From NCBI RefSeq assembly GCF_017312485.1, contig NZ_BMBA01000005.1, positions 178,258-242,257 on the forward strand: a DNA stretch of 64,000 bases, given 5' to 3'. The translations under genes were made by a program, and so were the position numbers. This document shows, piece by piece, positions 37,259 to 46,075 of the stretch; within the stretch, counting starts at the first letter, position 1; the number at the start of each line of letters is the position of its first letter. The notes below the pieces were generated by a model. It was not told where the DNA came from, did not search any database, and saw nothing but the letters and a program-made list of their open reading frames with translations. This DNA comes from Clostridium zeae (GTDB taxonomy: Bacteria > Bacillota > Clostridia > Clostridiales > Clostridiaceae).

Positions 37259-37888
37259 ATGTTTAAGAAGGTTTTAATATTGGCACCTCATACTGATGAT
37301 GGTGAATTAGGCTGTGGAGGAACCATTGCAAAGCTTATAGAAGAAGGTTCAGAAGTATACTATGCAGCATTTTCTGTATGTGAACTTTCAGTAAGAAAAG
37401 GTGTTCCTACTAATATATTAGAAATTGAAGTTAAAAAGGCTACTAAAACCTTAGGTATAAAACCGGAAAATTTATATTTATATCCATATAAGGTTAGGAC
37501 TTTTTCTGATAGCAGGCAGTCAATATTAGATGATTTAATAAAGTTAAGAGAATTGCTAAAACCAGATTTAATTTTGCTGCCATCATCAAGGGATATACAT
37601 CAAGACCATCAAACTATTACAAATGAAGGCATCAGAGCTTTTAAAATGTTCACTGTGCTAGGCTATGAGATGATATGGAACAACCTTTCTTTTGATGCAC
37701 AAGCCTTTTTTGTTCTAGAAGAAAGGCATATATTAAGAAAAATAGAAGCCTTAAGATGCTATGAATCACAGAATCATAGGAATTATATGAAAGAAGATTT
37801 TATTAGAGGTATGGCTACTGCCAGGGGTGTACAGATAGGAGAAAAATTTGCAGAGGGGTTTGAAGTTATAAGATTGATAAATAAATGA
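37259..37888 (+). CDS. PIG-L/LmbE-family zinc deacetylase
   Basis: A 209-residue metal-dependent N-deacetylase. Zinc ligands are visible in ILAPHTDDGELGCGG (His-x-Asp-Asp near residues 11-14) and SSRDIHQDHQTI (His-x2-His near 115-118). The family removes acetyl groups from N-acetylglucosamine-type sugars, fitting a glycan locus, although BshB-like bacillithiol enzymes share the fold. The ATG at 37259 follows GGGAGG; the in-frame TTG at 37247 is part of that site. It follows the StrF-like gene by 17 bases. Confidence 0.87.
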   Translation: MFKKVLILAPHTDDGELGCGGTIAKLIEEGSEVYYAAFSVCELSVRKGVPTNILEIEVKKATKTLGIKPENLYLYPYKVRTFSDSRQSILDDLIKLRELLKPDLILLPSSRDIHQDHQTITNEGIRAFKMFTVLGYEMIWNNLSFDAQAFFVLEERHILRKIEALRCYESQNHRNYMKEDFIRGMATARGVQIGEKFAEGFEVIRLINK

Positions 37889-37938
37889 TAATTCTACTAG
37901 CTATATGCAGTTAGAATATTTTTAAATGGAGGGTAAAG

Positions 37939-38913
37939 ATGAACTTAGATGCCCATAATAAGAGGATTATGTTAACAGGCGGAGCGGGTTTCATAGGCTC
38001 TAAGCTATGTGAGACTTTTGCTAAAGACAATAAGTTATTAATTTATGATAATCTAAGAAGAAATTCCATTAAGGATACCAACTTATTAAATGAAGACTCA
38101 ATTACTTTAATGCAAGGAGATATATTAGACTTAAGATGTTTAGAAAGGGTAGTTAAAGATTTTTCACCAGATATAGTCATACATTTGGCTGCAATTGCTG
38201 GAGTAGATACAGTTATTAGCAATCCAGTGGAAACAATGAAGGTTAATATGTTAGGAACCTTTAATGTATTAGAAGCGATAAAGAATTATGCAAAACAGAT
38301 AAGCAGATTTATAGATTTTTCAACTAGTGAGATTTTTGGTAGCAATGCCTATAGGGTGGATGAGGAATGTAACTCAAAAATAGGTCCAGCTGGAGAGGCT
38401 AGATGGACTTATTCTGTTAGTAAGCTAGCAGGTGAACACCTTACTCATAGTTATTACAAGCAATATGGACTAAGGGCTGTAACAGTAAGGCCTTTTAATA
38501 TATATGGACCAGGACAAGTTGGAGAAGGAGCCATTCATCAGTTTATACTTAAGGCTATCAAGAATGAGGAAATACAGATTCATGGTGATGGAGATCAAAT
38601 AAGATCCTGGTGCTATATTGATGACTTTATCGAAGGGATACGATTATGCTTAAACTGTGATGCTGCAATAGGTAATTCTTTAAATATAGGAAATCCTAAA
38701 GCTACTATAACAATAGAAATGTTAGCCAAGCTAATAAAACAACTAGCTAATTCTAATTCAAGTATTGTATATGTACAAAAATCATATGCAGATGTGGAGT
38801 TAAGAGTTCCTAGTATTGATAAAGCAAAAAGACTTCTAGGGTTTAATCCTAAAATTGACTTAGTTAGCGGATTAAAGAAGACTATTGAATGGTATAGAAG
38901 TTTAGAAAATTAA
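37939..38913 (+). CDS. NAD-dependent nucleotide-sugar epimerase/dehydratase (extended SDR)
   Basis: A 324-residue extended SDR. The NAD motif is TGGAGFIGSKL (about 14-24), the catalytic Ser/Tyr/Lys are in DFSTSEIFG and WTYSVSKLAGE, and the substrate half has RPFNIYGPGQVGEGAIHQFI and the GDQIRSWCYIDDFIEG block typical of UDP-glucose/GDP-mannose epimerase-dehydratases. It likely makes one of the activated sugars used by this locus. The exact reaction (4-epimerase, 4,6-dehydratase or decarboxylase) cannot be decided by eye. Last plus-strand gene before a convergent pair. Confidence 0.86.
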   Translation: MNLDAHNKRIMLTGGAGFIGSKLCETFAKDNKLLIYDNLRRNSIKDTNLLNEDSITLMQGDILDLRCLERVVKDFSPDIVIHLAAIAGVDTVISNPVETMKVNMLGTFNVLEAIKNYAKQISRFIDFSTSEIFGSNAYRVDEECNSKIGPAGEARWTYSVSKLAGEHLTHSYYKQYGLRAVTVRPFNIYGPGQVGEGAIHQFILKAIKNEEIQIHGDGDQIRSWCYIDDFIEGIRLCLNCDAAIGNSLNIGNPKATITIEMLAKLIKQLANSNSSIVYVQKSYADVELRVPSIDKAKRLLGFNPKIDLVSGLKKTIEWYRSLEN

Positions 38914-38964
38914 ATAAATATAAGGGTGATAAAATAACAATAACTCTATATTGTGTTCTTATAA

Positions 38965-39057
38965 GGTTCCTAGCTTAACTATTAATTTATCCAGGACTGA
39001 AAGTTACTAAAAATTAGCCTTTCGAACAAGTGTAAATTAAGTTTAGACATAGGAACC
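38965..39057. repeat. Long imperfect inverted repeat between convergent glycan genes
   Basis: GGTTCCTA (38965-38972) and TAGGAACC (39050-39057) form the outer arms; inside, CTTAACTATTAATTTA and TAAATTAAGTTTAG pair imperfectly, leaving a 37-base centre. As RNA it would fold to a 93-base hairpin. It lacks T tracts, so it is not a simple terminator. Confidence 0.5.
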
Positions 39058-39095
39058 ATTTAATACATATTTACTTAAATCGATAAAATAGAAGT

Positions 39096-40451
39096 TTATA
39101 GGTTTTTGTATATATTGTATAAGTCAGAGCATATTAAATCCATATCATGATATTTTTCAACGTATAATCTACCTTTAATTCTTAAATCTTCGGCTCTGTC
39201 TCTATTGATGAGAAAGTCCTCTATGATTTCTTTTATATTATCTGGATTTGCAGATATTACAGGTAAATCCTTTGGATATTTTTCTTTCATAAAGTCACTT
39301 ATATAGCATATAACTGGCTTGCCCATGGCCATAGCTTCTATACAAAAGAGACCATAACTTCCAGTTAAAATTTGATCTATTATTAAATCAGCTTTTGCAT
39401 ATATTTTAATAGCCTCTTCATGGGATATTCCGTTCACTAGCTTAAAATCAAAATCATAGTATTGCTTTAGTTCTTCAACTGCACTCAATATATAGGGAGT
39501 TCCTTTAAATTCAGGAGAAGTAGGTGCATGAACGATTAAAGGTTTATCATTTTTAGTTGGTTCAACAAGCCTGTACTCGGACAGATCAACAGCAGGCATA
39601 ATATAATGGATGTTAGTATGGAAGTCTTTTACGTATTCTGCTAATTCATAATCTACTATGCAGTCTGATACGTAGTAGGAGATAAACTCCAAATGTCTTT
39701 TAATCTGTTCTTCATCCATGTTCTTTACCTTTACATATCTATTTACCTTTACTGCTTTAGAGTACATTCTCACATCAGAACCCCAGTACTGCATTACAAC
39801 CTTCTTTCCTAATTCTTTTATTAAAGGTAGATCACTATGATCTAAAGTTAAGCTTGTTCCAAAAAAAAGATGAAATACATTATTTTCTGGTATAAGTTCG
39901 GAAGCCATTTTTTTAGTCTCTAGATCAGCAATATTAAGATCTTCAATTGAAGCTAGGGCTAATGTATAGTCATTTGTATAACCTAGATAGCTAGGATAAT
40001 AATTTATAGATTTAGCATTATAGCCTAAATTTTTTAATCCTTTTACAGAAGTATGCATCTGGTTAGCTATTTCCATAGATCCAAATAGTATATTAAGAGT
40101 ACTAAAGTCATCTTTTAGATTGATTTTGAAATCTATAGAAGGGTTAAATAATTTTGATTTGCAGAAATATTTTAAAGCTTCAGTGGACTTGTGATTCTTA
40201 TTTAGAAGATTTCCTATAGAAAAATTTAATAGGCCATTCTTTTCGTCAATGGATAAGCCTTTGTTAAATATAAGACCAGCATTTTCGTCCTGATCTTTAA
40301 GCATCAATAAATAGCCATATAAATAATAACCATCAGGATCATTGGGTGATGACTTTACATAATTTTCTGCCAGTGAATAAGCTTGGTCTATATTATTTTG
40401 CTTGATATATAACTCTATGGTTTGTTTTGATTTTATTGCTTCAGTATTCAT
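39096..40451 (-). CDS. Glycosyltransferase (GT4-like C-terminal domain) with N-terminal TPR-like repeats
   Basis: A 451-residue protein. Residues about 1-100 are TPR-like helices (SLAENYVKSSPNDPDGYYLYGYLLMLK..., AGLIFNKGLSIDEKNGLLNFSIGNLL). The rest is a GT-B glycosyltransferase with QYWGSDVRMYS, the acceptor-domain linker APTSPEFKGTPYI, and the donor-site DLIIDQILTGSYGLFCIEAMAMGKPVICYI. ATG at 40451 follows AAGGTG; the GTG at 40460 is inside that site. The gene forms a minus-strand pair with the epimerase 12 bases upstream, opposite to the rest of the locus. Confidence 0.82.
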   Translation of the reverse strand: MNTEAIKSKQTIELYIKQNNIDQAYSLAENYVKSSPNDPDGYYLYGYLLMLKDQDENAGLIFNKGLSIDEKNGLLNFSIGNLLNKNHKSTEALKYFCKSKLFNPSIDFKINLKDDFSTLNILFGSMEIANQMHTSVKGLKNLGYNAKSINYYPSYLGYTNDYTLALASIEDLNIADLETKKMASELIPENNVFHLFFGTSLTLDHSDLPLIKELGKKVVMQYWGSDVRMYSKAVKVNRYVKVKNMDEEQIKRHLEFISYYVSDCIVDYELAEYVKDFHTNIHYIMPAVDLSEYRLVEPTKNDKPLIVHAPTSPEFKGTPYILSAVEELKQYYDFDFKLVNGISHEEAIKIYAKADLIIDQILTGSYGLFCIEAMAMGKPVICYISDFMKEKYPKDLPVISANPDNIKEIIEDFLINRDRAEDLRIKGRLYVEKYHDMDLICSDLYNIYKNL

Positions 40452-40463
40452 TTTATACACCTT

Positions 40464-41336
40464 CTATTTTCCTAGGGTTTTCAACCATTTGAAGTAATAA
40501 TTGAGTCCCTGTTCTAAGTTTGTATTTAATTTATAATTTAAAGTAGAGCATAAATGACTGTTAATACCAACTAAATCTTCTACATCAGTCTCTTTATAGA
40601 AAAAACGTAGGTTTTTCTTACCTGAAATCCGTGATATTACTTTACAAAGTTCTTCAATTGAAATAATATCATCCCCACATACATTGAATATTCCTGATAC
40701 ATCATTTTCAACAAATTGTTTAATGATATCTATTAAGTCGGAGATATATATAGGATTTATTTTAGGATTTCCATTTTTATTTAGTAAAATAGTGTTATTA
40801 TTCAAAATATCATAAAACAAATTACTTATTAACCTTCCTTTTTGTCCTTCACCGTATGGGAAAAATGGTCTTAATATTACAACATCTAGTTTGTCTTTAT
40901 ACAGCTCACAAACTTTCTCTGAAAAATATTTACTTAATAGATAAATTCCTTCTGGGTTACAAGTGCTGAACTCTGATAAAGGTTTTTTACTATAGCCATA
41001 TATACCACCTGAGGAGAGAAAAATAAACTTTTTTACAGAATTCTTAACACAGAACTCTAATAAGTCTATAGTAGATTTAACGTTGACATCTATATATTCA
41101 TAAATATCAGCACTGTTGCTGTTTACTATGGAAGCGCAATGAATTACCGTGTATGGGTGTGGAACCGTAATATCATCTAACCTAGTTTTTAAATCCCAAT
41201 ATATATTAGAGCACATTGGGTTCTTATTCCTTCCTAAGTTTGTGATGCTATATATACTACTCAATGAATTTACTAAGTGTGTTCCTATAAAACCAGAACC
41301 ACCGGTTATTAACAACTCTACATTTTTAATAGTCAT
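40464..41336 (-). CDS. NAD-dependent nucleotide-sugar epimerase/reductase (extended SDR)
   Basis: A 290-residue extended SDR with LLITGGSGFIGTHLV (about 8-22), FLSSGGIYGYS, the catalytic YLLSKYFSE and RPFFPYGEGQKGRLI. It is more like the reductase/epimerase branch that completes deoxysugar synthesis than like the gene at 37939. AAGGAG precedes the ATG. First gene of the minus-strand pair and divergent from the deacetylase-like gene at 41462, with the promoters for both in the 125-base gap. Confidence 0.83.
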   Translation of the reverse strand: MTIKNVELLITGGSGFIGTHLVNSLSSIYSITNLGRNKNPMCSNIYWDLKTRLDDITVPHPYTVIHCASIVNSNSADIYEYIDVNVKSTIDLLEFCVKNSVKKFIFLSSGGIYGYSKKPLSEFSTCNPEGIYLLSKYFSEKVCELYKDKLDVVILRPFFPYGEGQKGRLISNLFYDILNNNTILLNKNGNPKINPIYISDLIDIIKQFVENDVSGIFNVCGDDIISIEELCKVISRISGKKNLRFFYKETDVEDLVGINSHLCSTLNYKLNTNLEQGLNYYFKWLKTLGK

Positions 41337-41461
41337 AAAATCTCCTTACAGGAATTTATAAAGAACAAAAGTTTTTTTTCTTCATATTATATGGAGATGA
41401 TTGTAAATTGACCCATATTAATGCTGGCTTAACCATAATAAGTTAAGGAGATAAAGTTAAA

Positions 41462-42202
41462 ATGTTTACTTATAAAGAATATGAGTTACTTATAGAACTA
41501 ATGAAGCAAGTGAATATAATATACACTTTTAAAACACTACCAGAGAACCCTTCGTCAGGAATAATACTAAGGCATGATATAGATTTTGATATTGATACAG
41601 CTTATACTCTATCGACAATTGAAGAACAAAAAGATGTAAGAAGTACTTATTTTGTCCTTATAAGCTCGGAACTTTATAATACTAATTCATCTAAAAATAG
41701 AAAGCTACTACACAGTATGCATGATAAAGGTTTTGAGATAGGATTGCATTTTGATCCACTTGTATATGGCAATTTGGATGATGAAAAGATGCAAGTCAAC
41801 ATGAAAAATGAGTGTAACATTCTTGAAAATATTATTAATGATAAGGTACATTCTGTAAGTTTGCATCGTCCATCTATATATAATGTATATCCGGTGTTTC
41901 AAGGATATAAGAATGCATACAGTGAAGAATTCTTTAATTCTGAACTATATATATCAGATTCATGTAAGGATTTTAGAGGAAAAGATATATTTGAGTTTAT
42001 AAAAAAAGGGAAAGAGAATTTAATCCAGGTACTGCTACATCCGATCCATTTTGGAAAAATAGAGGCGACTTATATACAGGCACTTAATAAAATATTTGAA
42101 AGAAAAATTAGTGAGCTAGATTGTGATATGAGATTGAATAAAAAATACAACGAGGAAATAGGGATAAAAAAGTTATTAGATTGTTTTTGTCAATATGAAT
42201 AG
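41462..42202 (+). CDS. Polysaccharide deacetylase-like protein
   Basis: A 246-residue protein of the NodB-like superfamily in its shorter, glycan-locus form: ILRHDIDFDIDTAYTLS gives the metal-binding His-Asp pair, RSTYFVLIS the core strand, GFEIGLHFDPL the second His, and VSLHRPS the third motif; LIQVLLHPIHFG ends the barrel. The metal triad looks complete, so an active deacetylase is plausible, but substrates of this branch are not established. AAGGAG precedes the ATG. The hexapeptide transferase follows by 14 bases. Confidence 0.75.
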   Translation: MFTYKEYELLIELMKQVNIIYTFKTLPENPSSGIILRHDIDFDIDTAYTLSTIEEQKDVRSTYFVLISSELYNTNSSKNRKLLHSMHDKGFEIGLHFDPLVYGNLDDEKMQVNMKNECNILENIINDKVHSVSLHRPSIYNVYPVFQGYKNAYSEEFFNSELYISDSCKDFRGKDIFEFIKKGKENLIQVLLHPIHFGKIEATYIQALNKIFERKISELDCDMRLNKKYNEEIGIKKLLDCFCQYE

Positions 42203-42216
42203 GGGTAGGAGAAGTT

Positions 42217-43206
42217 ATGAATAAGAAATTTTTTTTTAATAGTTACGACTTAATGAATATAGATGATTGTTACGGGAAGATAAACAGAAACATTAATATT
42301 TATAATGTTTCAACTTCAGGAAAGCCTAGGGATAATAGCCTGATATTTATAAGTAAAATTGATAAGGTTTCATTAATGAATATGAGATTTATAAATGAAA
42401 GTATTATATTGATAAGTGATGCTGTAAAGCAATCTCTTGATGAAGATAAGATAAGTATTGATAAAAATAATATAGTTATTATCGTGGAAAGGCCAAGGTT
42501 GGAGTATGCGAAGATTCTCAATTATATATTAAAAAAAGAAAACAAAGTACTACAGGGATATAGGCTGAATGAAGAGGGCTATGTCATAGGGGAAAATGTA
42601 AAAGTAGGTGAAGAAACTCAAATAGAACCTCTTGTTTTTATTGGACATAATTGCAGTATAGGGGAAAGATGCATTATAAAAAGTGGAGCGAAAATAAGGG
42701 ACAATGTTATCGTAGGAAATGATTGTATTATAAAAGAAAATTCGGTTATTGGTGATGAAGGATTTGGAATGGAGAGAGATGAAAAAGGAAGTCCTTTCCG
42801 GATACCACATCTTGGGGGAGTAGTACTAGGGAATAACGTGGAGGTTGGAGCTCTAGTTTCAGTTGCTCAAGGTACAATTGAGCCTACGGTTATAGAGGAC
42901 AATGTTAAGATAGATGACTGTGTATTTATTGCTCATAACTGTAGAATAGGAAAAGGTTCGTATATAATTGCTAATTCAGAGATCAGCGGCAGTGTGACTG
43001 TTGGAGAAAATAGTTGGATAGGGCCAAATACATCAATAATTAATGGGATTAGCATAGGAAGTAATGTAACCGTTGGTATAGGAAGCGTAGTTTTACGAAA
43101 TGTACTGGACAATGAAGTGGTGGCAGGAAATCCTGCTGATACTATTGAAAATCTAAAAGCTTTAAAGAGAATTAAGCAGAAACTTTTGAATGAAACAAAT
43201 ATTTAA
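42217..43206 (+). CDS. Hexapeptide-repeat acyltransferase (LpxD/WbpD-like)
   Basis: A 329-residue protein. Residues about 1-115 are a LpxD-like N-terminal domain; from about 120 to 310 run many left-handed beta-helix hexapeptide repeats ([LIV]-G-x4: IGENVKVGEE, IGHNCSIGERC, IGRIG-type steps) with HNCRIGKGSYIIANSEISGSV at the active-site His. It would N- or O-acylate a nucleotide-linked sugar. Gram-positive cells lack lipid A, so the LpxD likeness signals sugar acetylation, for example of a 3-amino sugar. It is co-directional with the deacetylase-like gene. Confidence 0.85.
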   Translation: MNKKFFFNSYDLMNIDDCYGKINRNINIYNVSTSGKPRDNSLIFISKIDKVSLMNMRFINESIILISDAVKQSLDEDKISIDKNNIVIIVERPRLEYAKILNYILKKENKVLQGYRLNEEGYVIGENVKVGEETQIEPLVFIGHNCSIGERCIIKSGAKIRDNVIVGNDCIIKENSVIGDEGFGMERDEKGSPFRIPHLGGVVLGNNVEVGALVSVAQGTIEPTVIEDNVKIDDCVFIAHNCRIGKGSYIIANSEISGSVTVGENSWIGPNTSIINGISIGSNVTVGIGSVVLRNVLDNEVVAGNPADTIENLKALKRIKQKLLNETNI

Positions 43207-43379
43207 TAATTAGACGCTGTTAAAGTGAAATTAAACATATCAAATAATTAAAATAGAACGGTAATGCGTCTAATATGATGAAGATAAATATCTTAAAGAA
43301 CATATTTTTTCAGTAAGCATAATATATAGTAGAATTTGATGTAAAATGTTGACAATTTATAAATGAAGGAGTTATTAAA

Positions 43380-44696
43380 GTGACTAGTGAATCTATTCTT
43401 GCTGAAAAGATTGGCAACAAAAGTGCAGTTGTGGGAATTGTAGGATTAGGATATGTAGGTCTTCCTCTGGCTGTTGAAAGTGCTAAAAGTGGATTTAAGG
43501 TTATAGGTTTTGATGTGCAAGAAAGAAAAGTTCGCATGATAAATGAAGCTGTTAATTATATAGGAGATATAGTTGATACTGAACTTAAGGATTTAGTTTC
43601 TGAAGGAAGATTAAAAGCAGTAGTAGATTTTAATTTCGTAAGTGAAGTGGATATAGTACTGATATGTGTTCCAACGCCATTAGATAAATATCAGCAACCA
43701 GACATTAGTTATGTAAAAAAGTCTACAGAAGCTGTAGCTGATTTTCTGCATAAAGATATGATTGTTATTTTAGAGAGTACCACATATCCAGGAACAACAG
43801 AAGAACTAATACGTCCTATACTAGAACAAAGGTCTGGGCTGACTTGTGAGAAAGATTTCTACTTGGCATTTTCACCTGAAAGAGTAGATCCAGGAAATGA
43901 AATTTATAAAACAAAAAACATCCCTAAGGTAGTAGGTGGTATGGGAACTAAAAGTTCAGTGATTGCTGAGAAGTTTTATAAGAGTGTGCTTGAAGGTGAG
44001 GTTATTACAGTGTCTAGTCCAAGAGTGGCTGAAATGGGAAAAATACTTGAAAATACTTATAGAAACATAAATATTGGTTTGATAAATGAGATGGCTATTA
44101 TCTGTAATAAGATGAATGTAGACATTTGGGAAGTAATAGAAGCAGCTAAAAGTAAACCTTATGGTTTTCAAGCATTTTATCCAGGCCCTGGGTTAGGTGG
44201 ACATTGTATTCCGCTAGATCCTTATTATTTAACTTGGAAGGCACGAGAATATGATTATCATACTAGACTTATAGAAACCGCTGGTGAAATAAACAATTAT
44301 ATGCCTAGATATATAGTGCAAAGATCTTGTGAAATATTAAATAGATTTAATAAACCTTTGAATAAATCAAATATATTGGTACTTGGGATAGCTTACAAAA
44401 GTGATATAGATGATTATAGAGAAAGTCCTGCTCTTAAGGTTATTGAAATCTTTCAAAGCCAAGGTGCAGAAGTTAATTTTTATGATCCTTATATTTCAGC
44501 GTATGAATTTAAAGGTAAAAAGTACAAAGGTGTTGAGCTGACAGAAGATATATTAAATAAATCAGATTTAGTTGTAATTACTACTGATCATAAAAGATAT
44601 GATTATATCTTTATTCAGAAAAACTCTAAGAGGATATTTGACACTAGAAATGCAATGAAAGATCTTAAAGATAGGCAGAATATAGAGCTTCTATAG
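43380..44696 (+). CDS. UDP-N-acetylglucosamine 6-dehydrogenase-like nucleotide sugar dehydrogenase
   Basis: A 438-residue NAD-dependent dehydrogenase of the UDP-glucose/UDP-HexNAc dehydrogenase family. VGIVGLGYVGLPLAVESAKSG binds NAD (about 17-37); VPTPLDKYQQPD and STTYPGTTEE follow; the catalytic Cys lies in GPGLGGHCIPLDPYYLTWKA, whose Y-L-T-W-K ending is the WbpA/VipA form that oxidises UDP-GlcNAc to a uronic acid; the C-terminal domain has LGIAYKSDIDDYRESPA. Start GTG after AAGGAG. It supplies a uronic acid donor for the locus. Confidence 0.9.
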   Translation: MTSESILAEKIGNKSAVVGIVGLGYVGLPLAVESAKSGFKVIGFDVQERKVRMINEAVNYIGDIVDTELKDLVSEGRLKAVVDFNFVSEVDIVLICVPTPLDKYQQPDISYVKKSTEAVADFLHKDMIVILESTTYPGTTEELIRPILEQRSGLTCEKDFYLAFSPERVDPGNEIYKTKNIPKVVGGMGTKSSVIAEKFYKSVLEGEVITVSSPRVAEMGKILENTYRNINIGLINEMAIICNKMNVDIWEVIEAAKSKPYGFQAFYPGPGLGGHCIPLDPYYLTWKAREYDYHTRLIETAGEINNYMPRYIVQRSCEILNRFNKPLNKSNILVLGIAYKSDIDDYRESPALKVIEIFQSQGAEVNFYDPYISAYEFKGKKYKGVELTEDILNKSDLVVITTDHKRYDYIFIQKNSKRIFDTRNAMKDLKDRQNIELL

Positions 44697-44718
44697 CGGA
44701 TTTAGAGGGAGGATTGTT

Positions 44719-46074
44719 ATGAAAAATCATATAAGCCTCTGTATGATTGTAAAAGATGAAGAAAAATTATTACCTATATGTTTAAAAAGTGTAAAGGAAT
44801 TAGTGGATGAGATCATAATAGTGGACACAGGATCAACAGATAGAACAATAGAAGTAGCAGAGAGTTTTAATGCTAAGGTATATAGCTTTAATTGGAATAA
44901 CGATTTTAGTGAAGCGAGAAATGAATCTCTAAAGTACGCCACAAAAGATTGGATATTAATAATGGACGCAGATGAAGAACTTTATTCTGGAGATAAAGAA
45001 AAACTTAGAGCATTATTAAGTAGTGAATTAAAAGAAAATGCTATTTATTTTTTTCAAGGCATAAGTTATTTAGGTGAAAAGATTGATGAAGGTAATATCA
45101 CCGTTAGTTTAAATCCACGTTTGTTTAAGAACAATAGGGGTATTCATTATGAGGAGCGAATTCATAATCAACTAGTGTATGTAAGTAATGAAGTTAATGT
45201 AATAGAAGAATCTATAACGATACATCATTATGGATATTTAAATGAGAGAATAATTTCAAGGAAAAAACGTGATAGAAATATTCTGATTTTGCAGGAACAA
45301 ATAAAAAGAAGCCCTAAGGATGGATTTGCCTATTTTAATTTAGGAACCGAATATTATTCCTTGGGAAATACTGAGAAGGCATTAGAGTGTTACTATAAAT
45401 CTTATGAACAATTCGATTGTAACTTAGGGTATAGTCCTAGACTTATAATTAGAATAGCTCTTGTTAATTATGAGTTAAAGAAATTTAATGAAGCTCTTAA
45501 ATTTATAGATATAGGAATAAAATACTTTGAAAATTATACAGATTTATATTTTGTAAGATCATTAATTTATAAAGAATTGAATGAAACTAGTATGCAGATT
45601 GAGGCTCTTAACAAGTGTGTTGAATTAGGTGAAGCTCCAGCTAAGCTTAGATATTTAAGTGGTACGGGAACTTATGGCGCATATAATGAGCTAGCAAATG
45701 TATATTTAGAACTTAAGGACTATGATAAGGCGTATTTATGGTTTGTGGAGGTTATTAAATCTAAACCAGATTATATTGTACCTTTATATAATGTTATTAA
45801 TATATTAAAAAAACAGCAGACGGAGGATGAGATTAAGGCTATAGTTGAAGCACTTTTTTATGACTATCCTAGTGCTTATTATATTATCGCAGAAGCTTTT
45901 TTTCATGAACAATATTATGAGATTTCTCTGTATTATACTGAAAAGTGCATTACCTCAGGTGTAGATAATAGCAATATTATGGAACTTAGAGATAAATGTA
46001 TGAAAGAAATTAATAACTATAAGGATTTTAATAAAGTTAATGCTATAAATAAAGGCAAGCTTGAGGTAGAGTAA
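44719..46074 (+). CDS. Family 2 glycosyltransferase with C-terminal TPR repeats (first of two)
   Basis: A 451-residue protein. Residues about 4-210 are the GT2 catalytic domain: SLCMIVKDEEKLLPICLKSV, IIIVDTGSTDRTIEVAE, FNWNNDFSEARNESL, LIMDADEEL (DXD) and IHHYGY. Residues about 200-440 are TPR-like helical repeats (FAYFNLGTEYYSLGNTEKALECYYKSYE...). This architecture is typical of bacterial TPR-glycosyltransferases such as the SunS group, in which TPR units bind the acceptor peptide or protein. The next gene is its paralogue, starting after one spacer base. Confidence 0.88.
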   Translation: MKNHISLCMIVKDEEKLLPICLKSVKELVDEIIIVDTGSTDRTIEVAESFNAKVYSFNWNNDFSEARNESLKYATKDWILIMDADEELYSGDKEKLRALLSSELKENAIYFFQGISYLGEKIDEGNITVSLNPRLFKNNRGIHYEERIHNQLVYVSNEVNVIEESITIHHYGYLNERIISRKKRDRNILILQEQIKRSPKDGFAYFNLGTEYYSLGNTEKALECYYKSYEQFDCNLGYSPRLIIRIALVNYELKKFNEALKFIDIGIKYFENYTDLYFVRSLIYKELNETSMQIEALNKCVELGEAPAKLRYLSGTGTYGAYNELANVYLELKDYDKAYLWFVEVIKSKPDYIVPLYNVINILKKQQTEDEIKAIVEALFYDYPSAYYIIAEAFFHEQYYEISLYYTEKCITSGVDNSNIMELRDKCMKEINNYKDFNKVNAINKGKLEVE

Positions 46075-46075
46075 A

